64,000 nucleotides of DNA from CALMNV01 sp035688975 (lineage in GTDB: Bacteria; Actinomycetota; Actinomycetes; Actinomycetales; Dermatophilaceae), in NCBI RefSeq assembly GCF_035688975.1, contig NZ_DASSMH010000115.1, forward strand, positions 45,142 to 109,141, in the 5' to 3' direction. The position numbers were made by a program, and so were the translations under genes. Below, piece by piece: positions 24,901 through 32,972 of this stretch (position 1 is its first letter; every line of letters starts with the position of its first letter). The notes beneath the pieces were generated by a model, which was not told where the DNA came from, did no database searches, and worked only from the letters and a program-made list of their open reading frames with translations.

Positions 24901-25854
24901 ATGGCCGTCGTCACCATGCGCCAGCTCCTCGAGAGCGGCGTTCACTTCGGGCACCAGACCCGACGCTGGAACCCCAAGATGAAGCGCTTCATCATGACCG
25001 AGCGCAACGGCATCTACATCATCGACCTGCAGCAGTCGCTGACCTACATCAACAACGCCTACGAGTTCGTCAAGGAGACCGTCGCCCACGGCGGCACCAT
25101 CCTGTTCGTCGGCACGAAGAAGCAGGCCCAGGAGCCCGTCGCCGAGCAGGCGACGCGCGTCGGCATGCCCTACGTCAACCACCGCTGGCTCGGCGGCATG
25201 CTCACCAACTTCTCGACGATCTCCAAGCGGCTCACGCGCCTCAAGGAGCTCGAGGAGCTCGACTTCGACGACGTGGCCGGCTCCGGCTACACGAAGAAGG
25301 AGCTGCTCATCCTCGGCCGCGAGAAGGACAAGCTCGAGAAGACCCTCGGCGGCATCCGCTCGATGACCAAGGTCCCCTCCGCCGTGTGGGTCGTCGACAC
25401 GAAGAAGGAGCACCTCGCCGTCGACGAGGCCCGCAAGCTGGGTCTGCCGGTCATCGCCATCCTCGACACCAACTGCGACCCCGACGAGGTCGACTACAAG
25501 ATCCCCGGCAACGACGACGCCATCCGGTCCGTCACGCTGCTGACCCGCGTCGTCGCGGACGCCGTCGCCGAAGGTCTCGTCCAGCGCTCGTCCGGCCGCA
25601 GCGGCGGTGACGCCGCGGCGGAGGAGCCGCTCGCCGAGTGGGAGCGGGAGCTCTACGCCGAGGCCGCCGCCGTCGCCGACGCCCCGTCGGCACCCGCCGA
25701 GGACGCCGCACCGGCGGAGGCGGCCCAGGCCGCCGCCGTGGAGGCGACGGACGCCGCTGCCGAGGAGACCGCACCGGCGGCCGTCCCGGGCAGCGAGCAG
25801 GCCCCGGCCGTGGCCTCCTCGCTCAACGCCGAGCCGGGCAGCGCCAACGCCTGA
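24901..25854 (+). CDS. rpsB: 30S ribosomal protein S2
   Basis: A 317-residue S2. The core (VVTMRQLLESGVHFGHQTRR, GIYIIDLQQSL, FVGTKKQAQEPV, HRWLGGMLTNF) is followed by about 80 residues of Ala/Glu/Pro-rich tail of low complexity, longer than the usual S2. Preceded by a strong ribosome-binding site. First gene of the rpsB-tsf pair. Confidence 0.97.
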   Translation: MAVVTMRQLLESGVHFGHQTRRWNPKMKRFIMTERNGIYIIDLQQSLTYINNAYEFVKETVAHGGTILFVGTKKQAQEPVAEQATRVGMPYVNHRWLGGMLTNFSTISKRLTRLKELEELDFDDVAGSGYTKKELLILGREKDKLEKTLGGIRSMTKVPSAVWVVDTKKEHLAVDEARKLGLPVIAILDTNCDPDEVDYKIPGNDDAIRSVTLLTRVVADAVAEGLVQRSSGRSGGDAAAEEPLAEWERELYAEAAAVADAPSAPAEDAAPAEAAQAAAVEATDAAAEETAPAAVPGSEQAPAVASSLNAEPGSANA

Positions 25855-25951
25855 CGTCCCGGGGGGCCCCCGAGCCGGCAGCCAGCCGGCCCGGCACCCC
25901 CCGCAGCCACACAGCAGCCACCAGCACCGACGAAAAGAGCGAACTACACCC

Positions 25952-26782
<831 letters not shown>

Positions 26783-26848
26783 CTCGCGAGGTGTCCGCGG
26801 GTCGGGGGGCGCCCCCCTGACCTCGGCGGACGCTACGATGGCCACGAT

Positions 26849-26877
26849 GCCGGTCGTCCCTGTGGGGGACGACCGGC
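26849..26877 (+). terminator. strong hairpin downstream of tsf
   Basis: GCCGGTCGTCCC and its exact complement GGGACGACCGGC flank a 5-nt loop, a perfect 12-bp stem about 67 bp after the tsf stop. A second G/C hairpin (GGTC, G-run, C-run, GACC at about 26799-26823) precedes it. Together they separate rpsB-tsf from the sulfur cassette. Confidence 0.65.
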
Positions 26878-26948
26878 GTCGTCGTCTGCCGGCCGCCTGC
26901 GAATCCGCTTGCGGGGCAGTCCTTGTCTCACACATCACAGCGCTCCGA

Positions 26949-26968
26949 TATACCCAGCGGGGTATAAT
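26949..26968 (+). promoter_or_regulatory. CsoR/CstR-like operator overlapping the -10 of the sulfur cassette
   Basis: TATACCC-AGCG-GGGTATA is a perfect inverted repeat with 7-bp arms. Its right arm runs into a consensus -10, TATAAT (26963-26968), exactly 6 nt before the ATG at 26975. ATACCC/GGGTAT palindromes are typical targets of CsoR-family repressors, including the persulfide sensor CstR. The gene context makes a sulfide/persulfide-responsive switch likely, but no CsoR-family gene is in the window. Confidence 0.6.
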
Positions 26969-26974
26969 TGAGCT

Positions 26975-28006
26975 ATGAAAACCACGACCTCGCTCGTGGT
27001 CCTGGGAGCGGGAACGGCCGGCACGATGGTCGTCAACAAGCTCCGTCGCCGGCTCCCGGCCAGCCACTGGCGCATCACCGTCATCGACCGCAACGACACC
27101 CACGACTACCAGCCGGGGTATCTCTTCCTCCCCTTCGGCGCCACGACGCCCGAGCAGGTGCGTCGTGCGAGGCATCCCCTCATCGCAGACGGGGTCGAGC
27201 TCGTCCTCGCGGAGGTCGACCGGGTGGATCCGGACGCCCGCACCGTGCGTCTGCAGGACGGGCGGGAGATCGCCTACGACTACCTCGTCATCGCGTCCGG
27301 CACGACTCCCAGGCCGGACCAGACGCCCGGCATGCTCGGTGAGCAGTGGCACCGCTCGGTGGGCGAGTTCTACACCTACGACGGCGCCCTCGCCCTGCGC
27401 GAGCAGCTCGCCCACTTCACCGGCGGACGGCTCGTCGTGCACATCACGGAGCTGCCGATCAAGTGCCCGGTCGCCCCGCTCGAGTTCACCTTCCTCGCCG
27501 ACGACTGGCTGCGCCACCGTCGCCTGCGCGAGCGCACCGAGCTGGTCTTCGTCACGCCCCTCGACGGCGCCTTCACCAAGCCCGTCGCGAGCCGGGAGCT
27601 CGGCCACCTGCTCGAGGAGCGCGGCGTGGGCGTCGAGACCGACTTCCTCGTCGAGCGCATCGACCAGGAGCGCAAGGTCCTCGTCTCCTACGACGAGCGT
27701 GAGGTGCCCTACGACCAGCTCGTCACCGTCCCGCTCAACATGGGGGCCGACTTCGTGGCCCGCTCCGGCCTCGGCGACGAGCTGAACTACGTCCCCGTCG
27801 ACCGGCACACGCTGCGTTCGACGGCCTACGAGACGATCTTCGCCCTCGGCGACGCGAGCAACATCCCCACCTCCAAGGCGGGCTCGGTGGCGCACTTCTC
27901 GGTGGACGTCTTCGTCGACAACTTCGTCGACCTCGTGGCCGGCCGGCCGATGACCCGGTCCTTCGACGGCCACGCCAACTGCTTCGTCGAGTCCGGCGGG
28001 GGCTAG
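26975..28006 (+). CDS. sulfide:quinone oxidoreductase-like flavoprotein, cut by in-frame TAG
   Basis: A 343-residue open frame of an FAD-dependent oxidoreductase of the SQR family. It has an N-terminal dinucleotide-binding motif VVLGAGTAGTMVVNKL, YDYLVIASGT, the redox cysteine Cys164 in PIKCPVAPLEF, and the FAD-binding FALGDASNIPTSKAGS. The frame ends at TAG (28004-28006), where family members continue with GFGKALL. The next in-frame codons encode exactly the missing C-terminus (see 28007-28219), so this ORF is about 70 residues short. The likely event is AAG (Lys) to TAG. Leaderless start, first gene of a three-gene sulfur cassette. Without the tail, membrane association and quinone contact would probably be lost. 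Confidence 0.82.
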   Translation: MKTTTSLVVLGAGTAGTMVVNKLRRRLPASHWRITVIDRNDTHDYQPGYLFLPFGATTPEQVRRARHPLIADGVELVLAEVDRVDPDARTVRLQDGREIAYDYLVIASGTTPRPDQTPGMLGEQWHRSVGEFYTYDGALALREQLAHFTGGRLVVHITELPIKCPVAPLEFTFLADDWLRHRRLRERTELVFVTPLDGAFTKPVASRELGHLLEERGVGVETDFLVERIDQERKVLVSYDEREVPYDQLVTVPLNMGADFVARSGLGDELNYVPVDRHTLRSTAYETIFALGDASNIPTSKAGSVAHFSVDVFVDNFVDLVAGRPMTRSFDGHANCFVESGGG

Positions 28007-28219
28007 GCGCTGCTGCTCGACTTCAACTACGACACCGAGCCGCTCACCGGCACGTTCCCGCTCCCCGTCGTCGGGCCGCTTCGCCTGCTCAAGGCCTCGC
28101 GGGCCAACCACGTCGGCAAGCTCGCCTTCCGCCACCTCTACTGGCACGTCCTGCTGCCCGGGCGACCGATGGGCCTGCCCGCCCAGCTGTCCATGGCGGG
28201 CAAGAGGCCCGCCGCCTGA
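28007..28219 (+). pseudogene. in-frame C-terminal remainder of the SQR-like gene after TAG
   Basis: Seventy codons in the same frame as the upstream ORF encode ALLLDFNYDTEPLTGTFPLP, then GPLRLL, HVGKLAFRHLYWHVLLPG and a final QLSMAGKRPAA. This matches the C-terminal membrane-associating tail of SQR-family proteins residue for residue in style. It has no start codon or ribosome-binding site of its own. With readthrough of the single TAG the protein would have 414 residues, the normal family length. Either a fresh nonsense mutation, a sequencing error, or programmed readthrough explains it. Confidence 0.8.
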
Positions 28220-28234
28220 GAAAGGAACGTCACG

Positions 28235-28549
28235 ATGACCACCACGACCATCGCCGGCCACCCCGTCGAGGTCAACGAGGAGGGCTTCCTCACCAACCCG
28301 CGCCAGTGGAGCGACGAGCTCGGTGCCGAGCTGGCCCGCCTCATCGGGATCGAGCTCGGCCCCGAGCACTGGAAGCTCGTCCACTTCCTGCGCGACGACT
28401 TCGCCGCCCAGGGCGAGACGGCCACGCTGCGCCGCGTGAGCACGTCGACCGGCGTGCCCGTGAAGCAGCTCTTCGCCCTCTTCCCCGGCAAGCCGGCGAA
28501 GAAGCTGGCCTACGTCTCCGGGCTGCCCAAGCCCAAGGGGTGCGTCTGA
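28235..28549 (+). CDS. TusE/DsrC-family sulfur relay protein
   Basis: A 104-residue protein of the DsrC/TusE fold: VNEEGFLTNPRQWSDELG, GPEHWKLVHFLRDDF and a C-terminal arm GLPKPKGCV with the penultimate Cys103. The second cysteine found about ten residues earlier in true DsrC is absent, so it is TusE-like: a one-cysteine sulfur carrier rather than a trisulfide-forming dissimilatory protein. AAAGGAA lies about 8 nt before the ATG. Confidence 0.88.
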   Translation: MTTTTIAGHPVEVNEEGFLTNPRQWSDELGAELARLIGIELGPEHWKLVHFLRDDFAAQGETATLRRVSTSTGVPVKQLFALFPGKPAKKLAYVSGLPKPKGCV

Positions 28550-28603
28550 GCCGCCTCCCGGTATGCCGGTCCACCCACCCACCCACTCGAAGGAGGCCTT
28601 CCC

Positions 28604-29113
28604 ATGACCGACACCATGCCGGTGATCCTCCCGTCGTTCGACGATGCGGCGACCAGCGGCCGCAAGCTCGCGATCATCTGCAGCAAGGGCACCCTCGACA
28701 TGGCCTACCCCGGGCTCGTCCTCGCCAACGCCGCCCTCGGTGAGGGCATCGAGACCCACCTGTTCTTCACCTTCTGGGGCTTCGACATGATCAACAAGAG
28801 GACCATGGGCGACCTCAAGTTCACCCCGCTCGGCAACACCGCGACCCACGTGCCCCAGGGGCTCGGCGGCATACCGGGCATGACGCATCTGGCCACGTCG
28901 CAGATGAAGAAGGCCATGGCCGAGCTCGACATCCCCGAGGTCCCCGACTTCCTCGACCAGATCGTCGCCTCCGGCGGTCACCTGTGGGCCTGCCGCATGT
29001 CGGCCGACCTGCAGCACCTCCACGAGGCGGACCTGCGTGACGACGTCGAAGGCATCATCTCCGCCGCCGACTTCATGGAGCTCACCGAGGGGGCGCAGAT
29101 CCTCTTCATCTGA
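28604..29113 (+). CDS. DsrE/DsrF-like (DsrE2-type) sulfur-transfer protein
   Basis: A 169-residue protein with KLAIICSKGTLDMAYPGLVL, THLFFTFWGFDMINK and WACRMSADL. Cys26 and Cys130 are candidates for persulfide carriage. DsrE2-type proteins pass sulfane sulfur to TusA or DsrC partners. Strong GAAGGAGG upstream. With the SQR-like and TusE genes it forms a sulfide-oxidation and sulfur-relay cassette between tsf and pyrH. Confidence 0.85.
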   Translation: MTDTMPVILPSFDDAATSGRKLAIICSKGTLDMAYPGLVLANAALGEGIETHLFFTFWGFDMINKRTMGDLKFTPLGNTATHVPQGLGGIPGMTHLATSQMKKAMAELDIPEVPDFLDQIVASGGHLWACRMSADLQHLHEADLRDDVEGIISAADFMELTEGAQILFI

Positions 29114-29246
29114 CCGGGTAGGCCAGGCCCCGAGAGGAGCAGCCGCCAGTCGTCGCCGGACCGGGACCCCTGGCCGGATCGGCGCCGGGAGCGGCGGTGT
29201 GGAAGGATCGGGCGACCGCCCCGCACACCGCCCAGGAGGCTCCGTC

Positions 29247-29975
29247 ATGCCCGACGCCCTGACCGTCCCGCTCCGGCGGGTCCTGCTCAAGCTCTCGGGG
29301 GAGGCGTTCGGCGGGGGCAAGGTCGGCGTCGACCCGGCCGTCGTGGCGGGGATCGCCAGGCAGATCGCGCCCGCCATCCGCCAGGGCGTGCAGGTGGCCG
29401 TCGTCGTGGGAGGCGGCAACTTCTTCCGCGGCGCCGAGCTGCAGCAACGCGGCATGGACCGCACCCGGGCCGACTACATGGGCATGCTCGGCACGGTCAT
29501 GAACTGCCTCGCGCTGCAGGACTTCCTCGAGAAGGAGGGCGTCGAGACACGGGTGCAGTCGGCGATCTCGATGACCCAGATCGCCGAGCCCTACATCCCA
29601 CGGCGGGCGATCCGCCACCTCGAGAAGGGACGCGTCGTGATCTTCGGCGCAGGGGCCGGGATGCCGTTCTTCTCCACCGACACCGTGAGCGCGCAGCGGG
29701 CGCTGGAGATCAAGTGCGACGCGGTGCTCATGAGCAAGAACGGCGTCGACGGGGTCTACGACTCCGACCCGCGCCGCAACCCGGACGCGCAGAAGCTCGA
29801 CACCGTCACCTTCACCGAGGCGATCTCGGGCGGGCTCAAGGTCGTCGACGCCGCCGCGTTCGCCCTGTGCATGGAGAACAAGCTCCCGATGGTCGTCTTC
29901 GCCATGGAGGGCCCGGGAAACATCACCCGCGCGCTGCTGGGTGAGAGGATCGGCACGCTGGTCACCAACGACTGA
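29247..29975 (+). CDS. pyrH: uridylate kinase
   Basis: A 242-residue UMP kinase of the amino-acid kinase fold. It has VLLKLSGEAFGG, VAVVVGGGNFFRG, MDRTRADYMGMLGTVMN, TDTVSAQRALEIKCDAVLMSKN and GVDGVYDSDP. The AGGAGG site fixes the ATG at 29247. Normally it follows tsf directly in actinobacteria; here about 2.3 kb of sulfur genes separate them. Confidence 0.97.
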   Translation: MPDALTVPLRRVLLKLSGEAFGGGKVGVDPAVVAGIARQIAPAIRQGVQVAVVVGGGNFFRGAELQQRGMDRTRADYMGMLGTVMNCLALQDFLEKEGVETRVQSAISMTQIAEPYIPRRAIRHLEKGRVVIFGAGAGMPFFSTDTVSAQRALEIKCDAVLMSKNGVDGVYDSDPRRNPDAQKLDTVTFTEAISGGLKVVDAAAFALCMENKLPMVVFAMEGPGNITRALLGERIGTLVTND

Positions 29976-30060
29976 TGCCCGTGCGAGCAGCGCCGGGCGT
30001 CGGCGTCCGCAGCCGCACCCCGGTCACCACCGGTCACCACAGACGAGGAAAGAAAACCCG

Positions 30061-30618
30061 ATGATCGAAGAGACCCTGTTCGAGGCCGAAGAGAAGATGG
30101 ACAAGGCCGTCGAGGTCGTGAAGGAGGACTTCGCCGGCATCCGGACCGGCCGGGCCAACCCTGGGCTGTTCAACAAGCTGCAGGTCGAGTACTACGGCGC
30201 CCCGACCCCGCTGCAGCAGCTCGCCTCCTTCCAGAACCCGGAGGCTCGCACGATCCTCGTCATCCCGTTCGACAAGTCGGCGATGCACGCCATCGAGAAG
30301 GCCATCCGCGACTCCGACCTCGGCGTCAACCCGAGCAGCGACGGCAACCAGATCCGCTGCGTGATGCCGGAGCTGACGGAGCAGCGTCGCCGCGACTACA
30401 TCAAGCTCGCGCACCAGAAGGCCGAGGAGGCCCGGGTCTCCGTCCGCAACATCCGGCGCAAGGCCAAGACGGACCTCGACCGTCTCGTCAAGGACGGAGA
30501 GGTCGGCGAGGACGAGGGGGCGCGAGCCGAGAAGGAGCTGGACGCGCTGACGAAGAAGCACGTCGACCTCGTCGACTCCCTCGTCAAGTCCAAGGAGACC
30601 GAGCTGCTCGAGGTGTGA
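30061..30618 (+). CDS. frr: ribosome recycling factor
   Basis: A 185-residue RRF that splits post-termination ribosomes with EF-G. It has AGIRTGRANPGLFNKLQVEYYG, TPLQQLASF, NDxR-type DGNQIRCVMPELTEQRRRDY and the long C-terminal helix. Directly downstream of pyrH, upstream of cdsA. Confidence 0.97.
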   Translation: MIEETLFEAEEKMDKAVEVVKEDFAGIRTGRANPGLFNKLQVEYYGAPTPLQQLASFQNPEARTILVIPFDKSAMHAIEKAIRDSDLGVNPSSDGNQIRCVMPELTEQRRRDYIKLAHQKAEEARVSVRNIRRKAKTDLDRLVKDGEVGEDEGARAEKELDALTKKHVDLVDSLVKSKETELLEV

Positions 30619-30637
30619 CCTCGATGCTCGCCCGCCC

Positions 30638-31636
30638 ATGTCCTCCGACGAGCCAGCAGAGTCCTCGGGCACCGAGGAGCGCTCCGGCAGCGAGGCGCCA
30701 CCCGTTCCGGAGCCGGAGCACCACGGAGAGGGACTGCTCGAGGTGACTGCCCCCGTCCCCTACGAGGCCTCGCTCGACGACGTCGCGACGCTGCCACCCG
30801 AGGAGGTCCTCGAGAAGAAGCCGCCGCGCGCCGGCCGCGACCTCAAGGCCGCGATCGCGGTGGGCCTCACCCTGGGCGGGCTCGTCGTCGGCACCCTGGC
30901 GGTGCGGAAGGAGTCGTTCCTCGTCCTGCTCATGGCCGCCGTGGCAGTCGGCGTCTGGGAGATGCGGGCCGCCCTGCGGCCGACCGGGGCGCGGGCCGCG
31001 CTGGCCCCAGCGGTCCTCGGCTCTGTCGGGATGCTGTGGGCCGCGTATGCCGGCGGGCCGGCCGCCCTCACCGCGGCCTGGTGCCTCGCCTCCGTCGCGG
31101 TGGTCCTGTGGCGCGCCGCCGGCCCCCCGGAAGGCGCAGCGCGGGACGTGCTCGGCGGCATGTTCATCGTCACCTACCCGGCGTTCCTCGCCGGCTTCTG
31201 CGCGCTCCTGCTCGCAGCCGAGGACGGCGTCGGCCGGGTCTTCGTCTTCATCCTCATCACCGTGTGCAGCGACGTCGGGGGGTATGCCGCGGGCGTCCTC
31301 CTCGGCAGGCACCCCATGGCGCCGTCCATCAGCCCGAAGAAGTCGTGGGAGGGATTCGGCGGGTCGGTGCTCCTCTGCGTCGCCGGGGGCGCCGTCACGG
31401 TGCGCCTGATCCTCGGCCAGCCGTGGTGGATCGGGATGCTCCTCGGCGTCGGCGTCGCCGTCGCCGCCACGGTCGGGGACCTCATGGAGTCCCTGCTCAA
31501 GCGCGACCTCGGCATCAAGGACATGTCCAACCTCCTTCCCGGCCACGGTGGCCTGATGGACCGGCTCGACTCGCTCATCGTCGTCGCGCCCATCGTCTGG
31601 GCGGTCCTCACCCTGCTCGCGCCGACCGCCCGGTAG
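30638..31636 (+). CDS. cdsA: phosphatidate cytidylyltransferase
   Basis: A 332-residue membrane enzyme making CDP-diacylglycerol from phosphatidate and CTP. It has a polar Glu/Pro-rich N-terminus of about 70 residues, then about eight hydrophobic helices. The family signature is in SLLKRDLGIKDMSNLLPGHG with DRLDS following. ATG 30638 lies 19 bp after frr. Confidence 0.94.
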   Translation: MSSDEPAESSGTEERSGSEAPPVPEPEHHGEGLLEVTAPVPYEASLDDVATLPPEEVLEKKPPRAGRDLKAAIAVGLTLGGLVVGTLAVRKESFLVLLMAAVAVGVWEMRAALRPTGARAALAPAVLGSVGMLWAAYAGGPAALTAAWCLASVAVVLWRAAGPPEGAARDVLGGMFIVTYPAFLAGFCALLLAAEDGVGRVFVFILITVCSDVGGYAAGVLLGRHPMAPSISPKKSWEGFGGSVLLCVAGGAVTVRLILGQPWWIGMLLGVGVAVAATVGDLMESLLKRDLGIKDMSNLLPGHGGLMDRLDSLIVVAPIVWAVLTLLAPTAR

Positions 31637-31678
31637 GCGGACCGACCACGCTGGCGGGCCTGAGACAATGGACGGGCC

Positions 31679-32887
31679 ATGAGCACCTCCGAGCCCTCCG
31701 CGCCCTCCGCGCCCTCCCGGCGTCCCGTCCCCCTGCCCGAGCCGACGACCGCCCCACCGGTCCCCGGCCAGCTGACCTTCCGCGCGCCCCGGCGCGCGAA
31801 GCCGCCGCGGCACCTCGCCGACCTCAGCCCGGCCGAGCGCACCGACGCGGTGGTGCGCCTCGGGCAGCAGGGCTTCCGCGCCCGGCAGCTGTCGACGCAC
31901 TACTTCGATCGGCTCACCCTCGACCCGGAGCGGATGACCGACCTGCCCAAGGCCGTGCGTGGCGGCCTGGTCGCGGACCTCCTGCCCACCCTGCTCACCC
32001 CCGTCGTGCGGCGCACCGCGGACGACGGCCAGACGATGAAGTACGCGTGGCGCCTGCACGACCGCGCCATCGTCGAGTCGGTCCTCATGCGCTACCCGGG
32101 GCGGGTGACGATCTGCATCTCGAGCCAGGCCGGGTGCGGCATGAACTGCCCCTTCTGCGCCACCGGACAGGCCGGGCTCACGCGCAACCTGTCCACCGCC
32201 GAGATCGTCGAGCAGGTGGTGTGGGCGGCGCGGGCGCTGCGGGCCGGGGAGCTCGCCGGTGGCGAGGCGGCCGACCGCGAGGCCCCGCTGCGCGTCAGCA
32301 ACGTCGTCTTCATGGGCATGGGGGAGGCCCTCGCCAACTACCAGCAGGCCATCGGCGCCATCCGGCGGCTCACCGACCCGGTCCCGGACGGCCTCGGCCT
32401 GTCGGCGAGGGGGATCACGATGTCGACGGTGGGGCTCGTGCCGGGCATCGACAAGCTCGCCGCCGAGGGGGTGCCCGTGACGCTCGCACTGTCGCTGCAC
32501 GCACCCGACGACGAGCTGCGCAACGAGCTCGTGCCGATCAACACCCGGTGGTCGGTCGACGAGGCGCTCGACGCCGCGCACCGCTACTACGCGACGACCG
32601 GCCGACGCGTGTCCATCGAGTACGCCCTGATCCGGGACATCAACGACCAGGGCTGGCGGGCCGACCTGCTCGGGGAGAAGCTGCGCCGGCGCGGCCGCGG
32701 CTGGGTCCACGTCAACCCCATCCCGCTCAACCCGACGCCCGGGTCCAAGTGGACCGCCTCCCGGCCGGGGGTCGAGCAGCACTTCGTCGAGCGGTTGCGG
32801 GCCCACGGCATACCGACGACGGTGCGCGACACCCGCGGCCAGGACATCGACGGGGCGTGCGGGCAGCTGGCGGCGTCCACCGCCTGA
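31679..32887 (+). CDS. rlmN: 23S rRNA (adenine2503-C2)-methyltransferase RlmN
   Basis: A 402-residue radical-SAM methyltransferase (A2503 of 23S rRNA and A37 of some tRNAs). The 4Fe-4S motif CxxxCxxC is in GCGMNCPFCATGQAGL. Also seen are VFMGMGEALANY, STVGLVPGIDKLA and HVNPIPLNPTPGSKW; Cys in DGACGQL is the candidate methyl-carrying cysteine. A Pro/Ser-rich N-terminal extension precedes the core. GACAAT lies 9 nt before the ATG, so the leader is at most a few nucleotides. Confidence 0.95.
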   Translation: MSTSEPSAPSAPSRRPVPLPEPTTAPPVPGQLTFRAPRRAKPPRHLADLSPAERTDAVVRLGQQGFRARQLSTHYFDRLTLDPERMTDLPKAVRGGLVADLLPTLLTPVVRRTADDGQTMKYAWRLHDRAIVESVLMRYPGRVTICISSQAGCGMNCPFCATGQAGLTRNLSTAEIVEQVVWAARALRAGELAGGEAADREAPLRVSNVVFMGMGEALANYQQAIGAIRRLTDPVPDGLGLSARGITMSTVGLVPGIDKLAAEGVPVTLALSLHAPDDELRNELVPINTRWSVDEALDAAHRYYATTGRRVSIEYALIRDINDQGWRADLLGEKLRRRGRGWVHVNPIPLNPTPGSKWTASRPGVEQHFVERLRAHGIPTTVRDTRGQDIDGACGQLAASTA

Positions 32888-32972
32888 CCGCCGAGCGGCC
32901 ACGGGCTGCCAAGCCGGTCACTCCCGCCCCGGCCCACTGGCACCGCCCGGTGCGGGACGGCAGAGTGAGGCC

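Noticed and set aside
26975..28219. Pyrrolysine insertion at the TAG in the SQR gene
   Set aside because: No pyl gene or PYLIS-like context seen; one base change from AAG makes a simple nonsense mutation or read error more likely.
30584..32902. 772-residue minus-strand open frame over cdsA and rlmN
   Set aside because: Antisense shadow; composition typical of reversed high-GC coding sequence.
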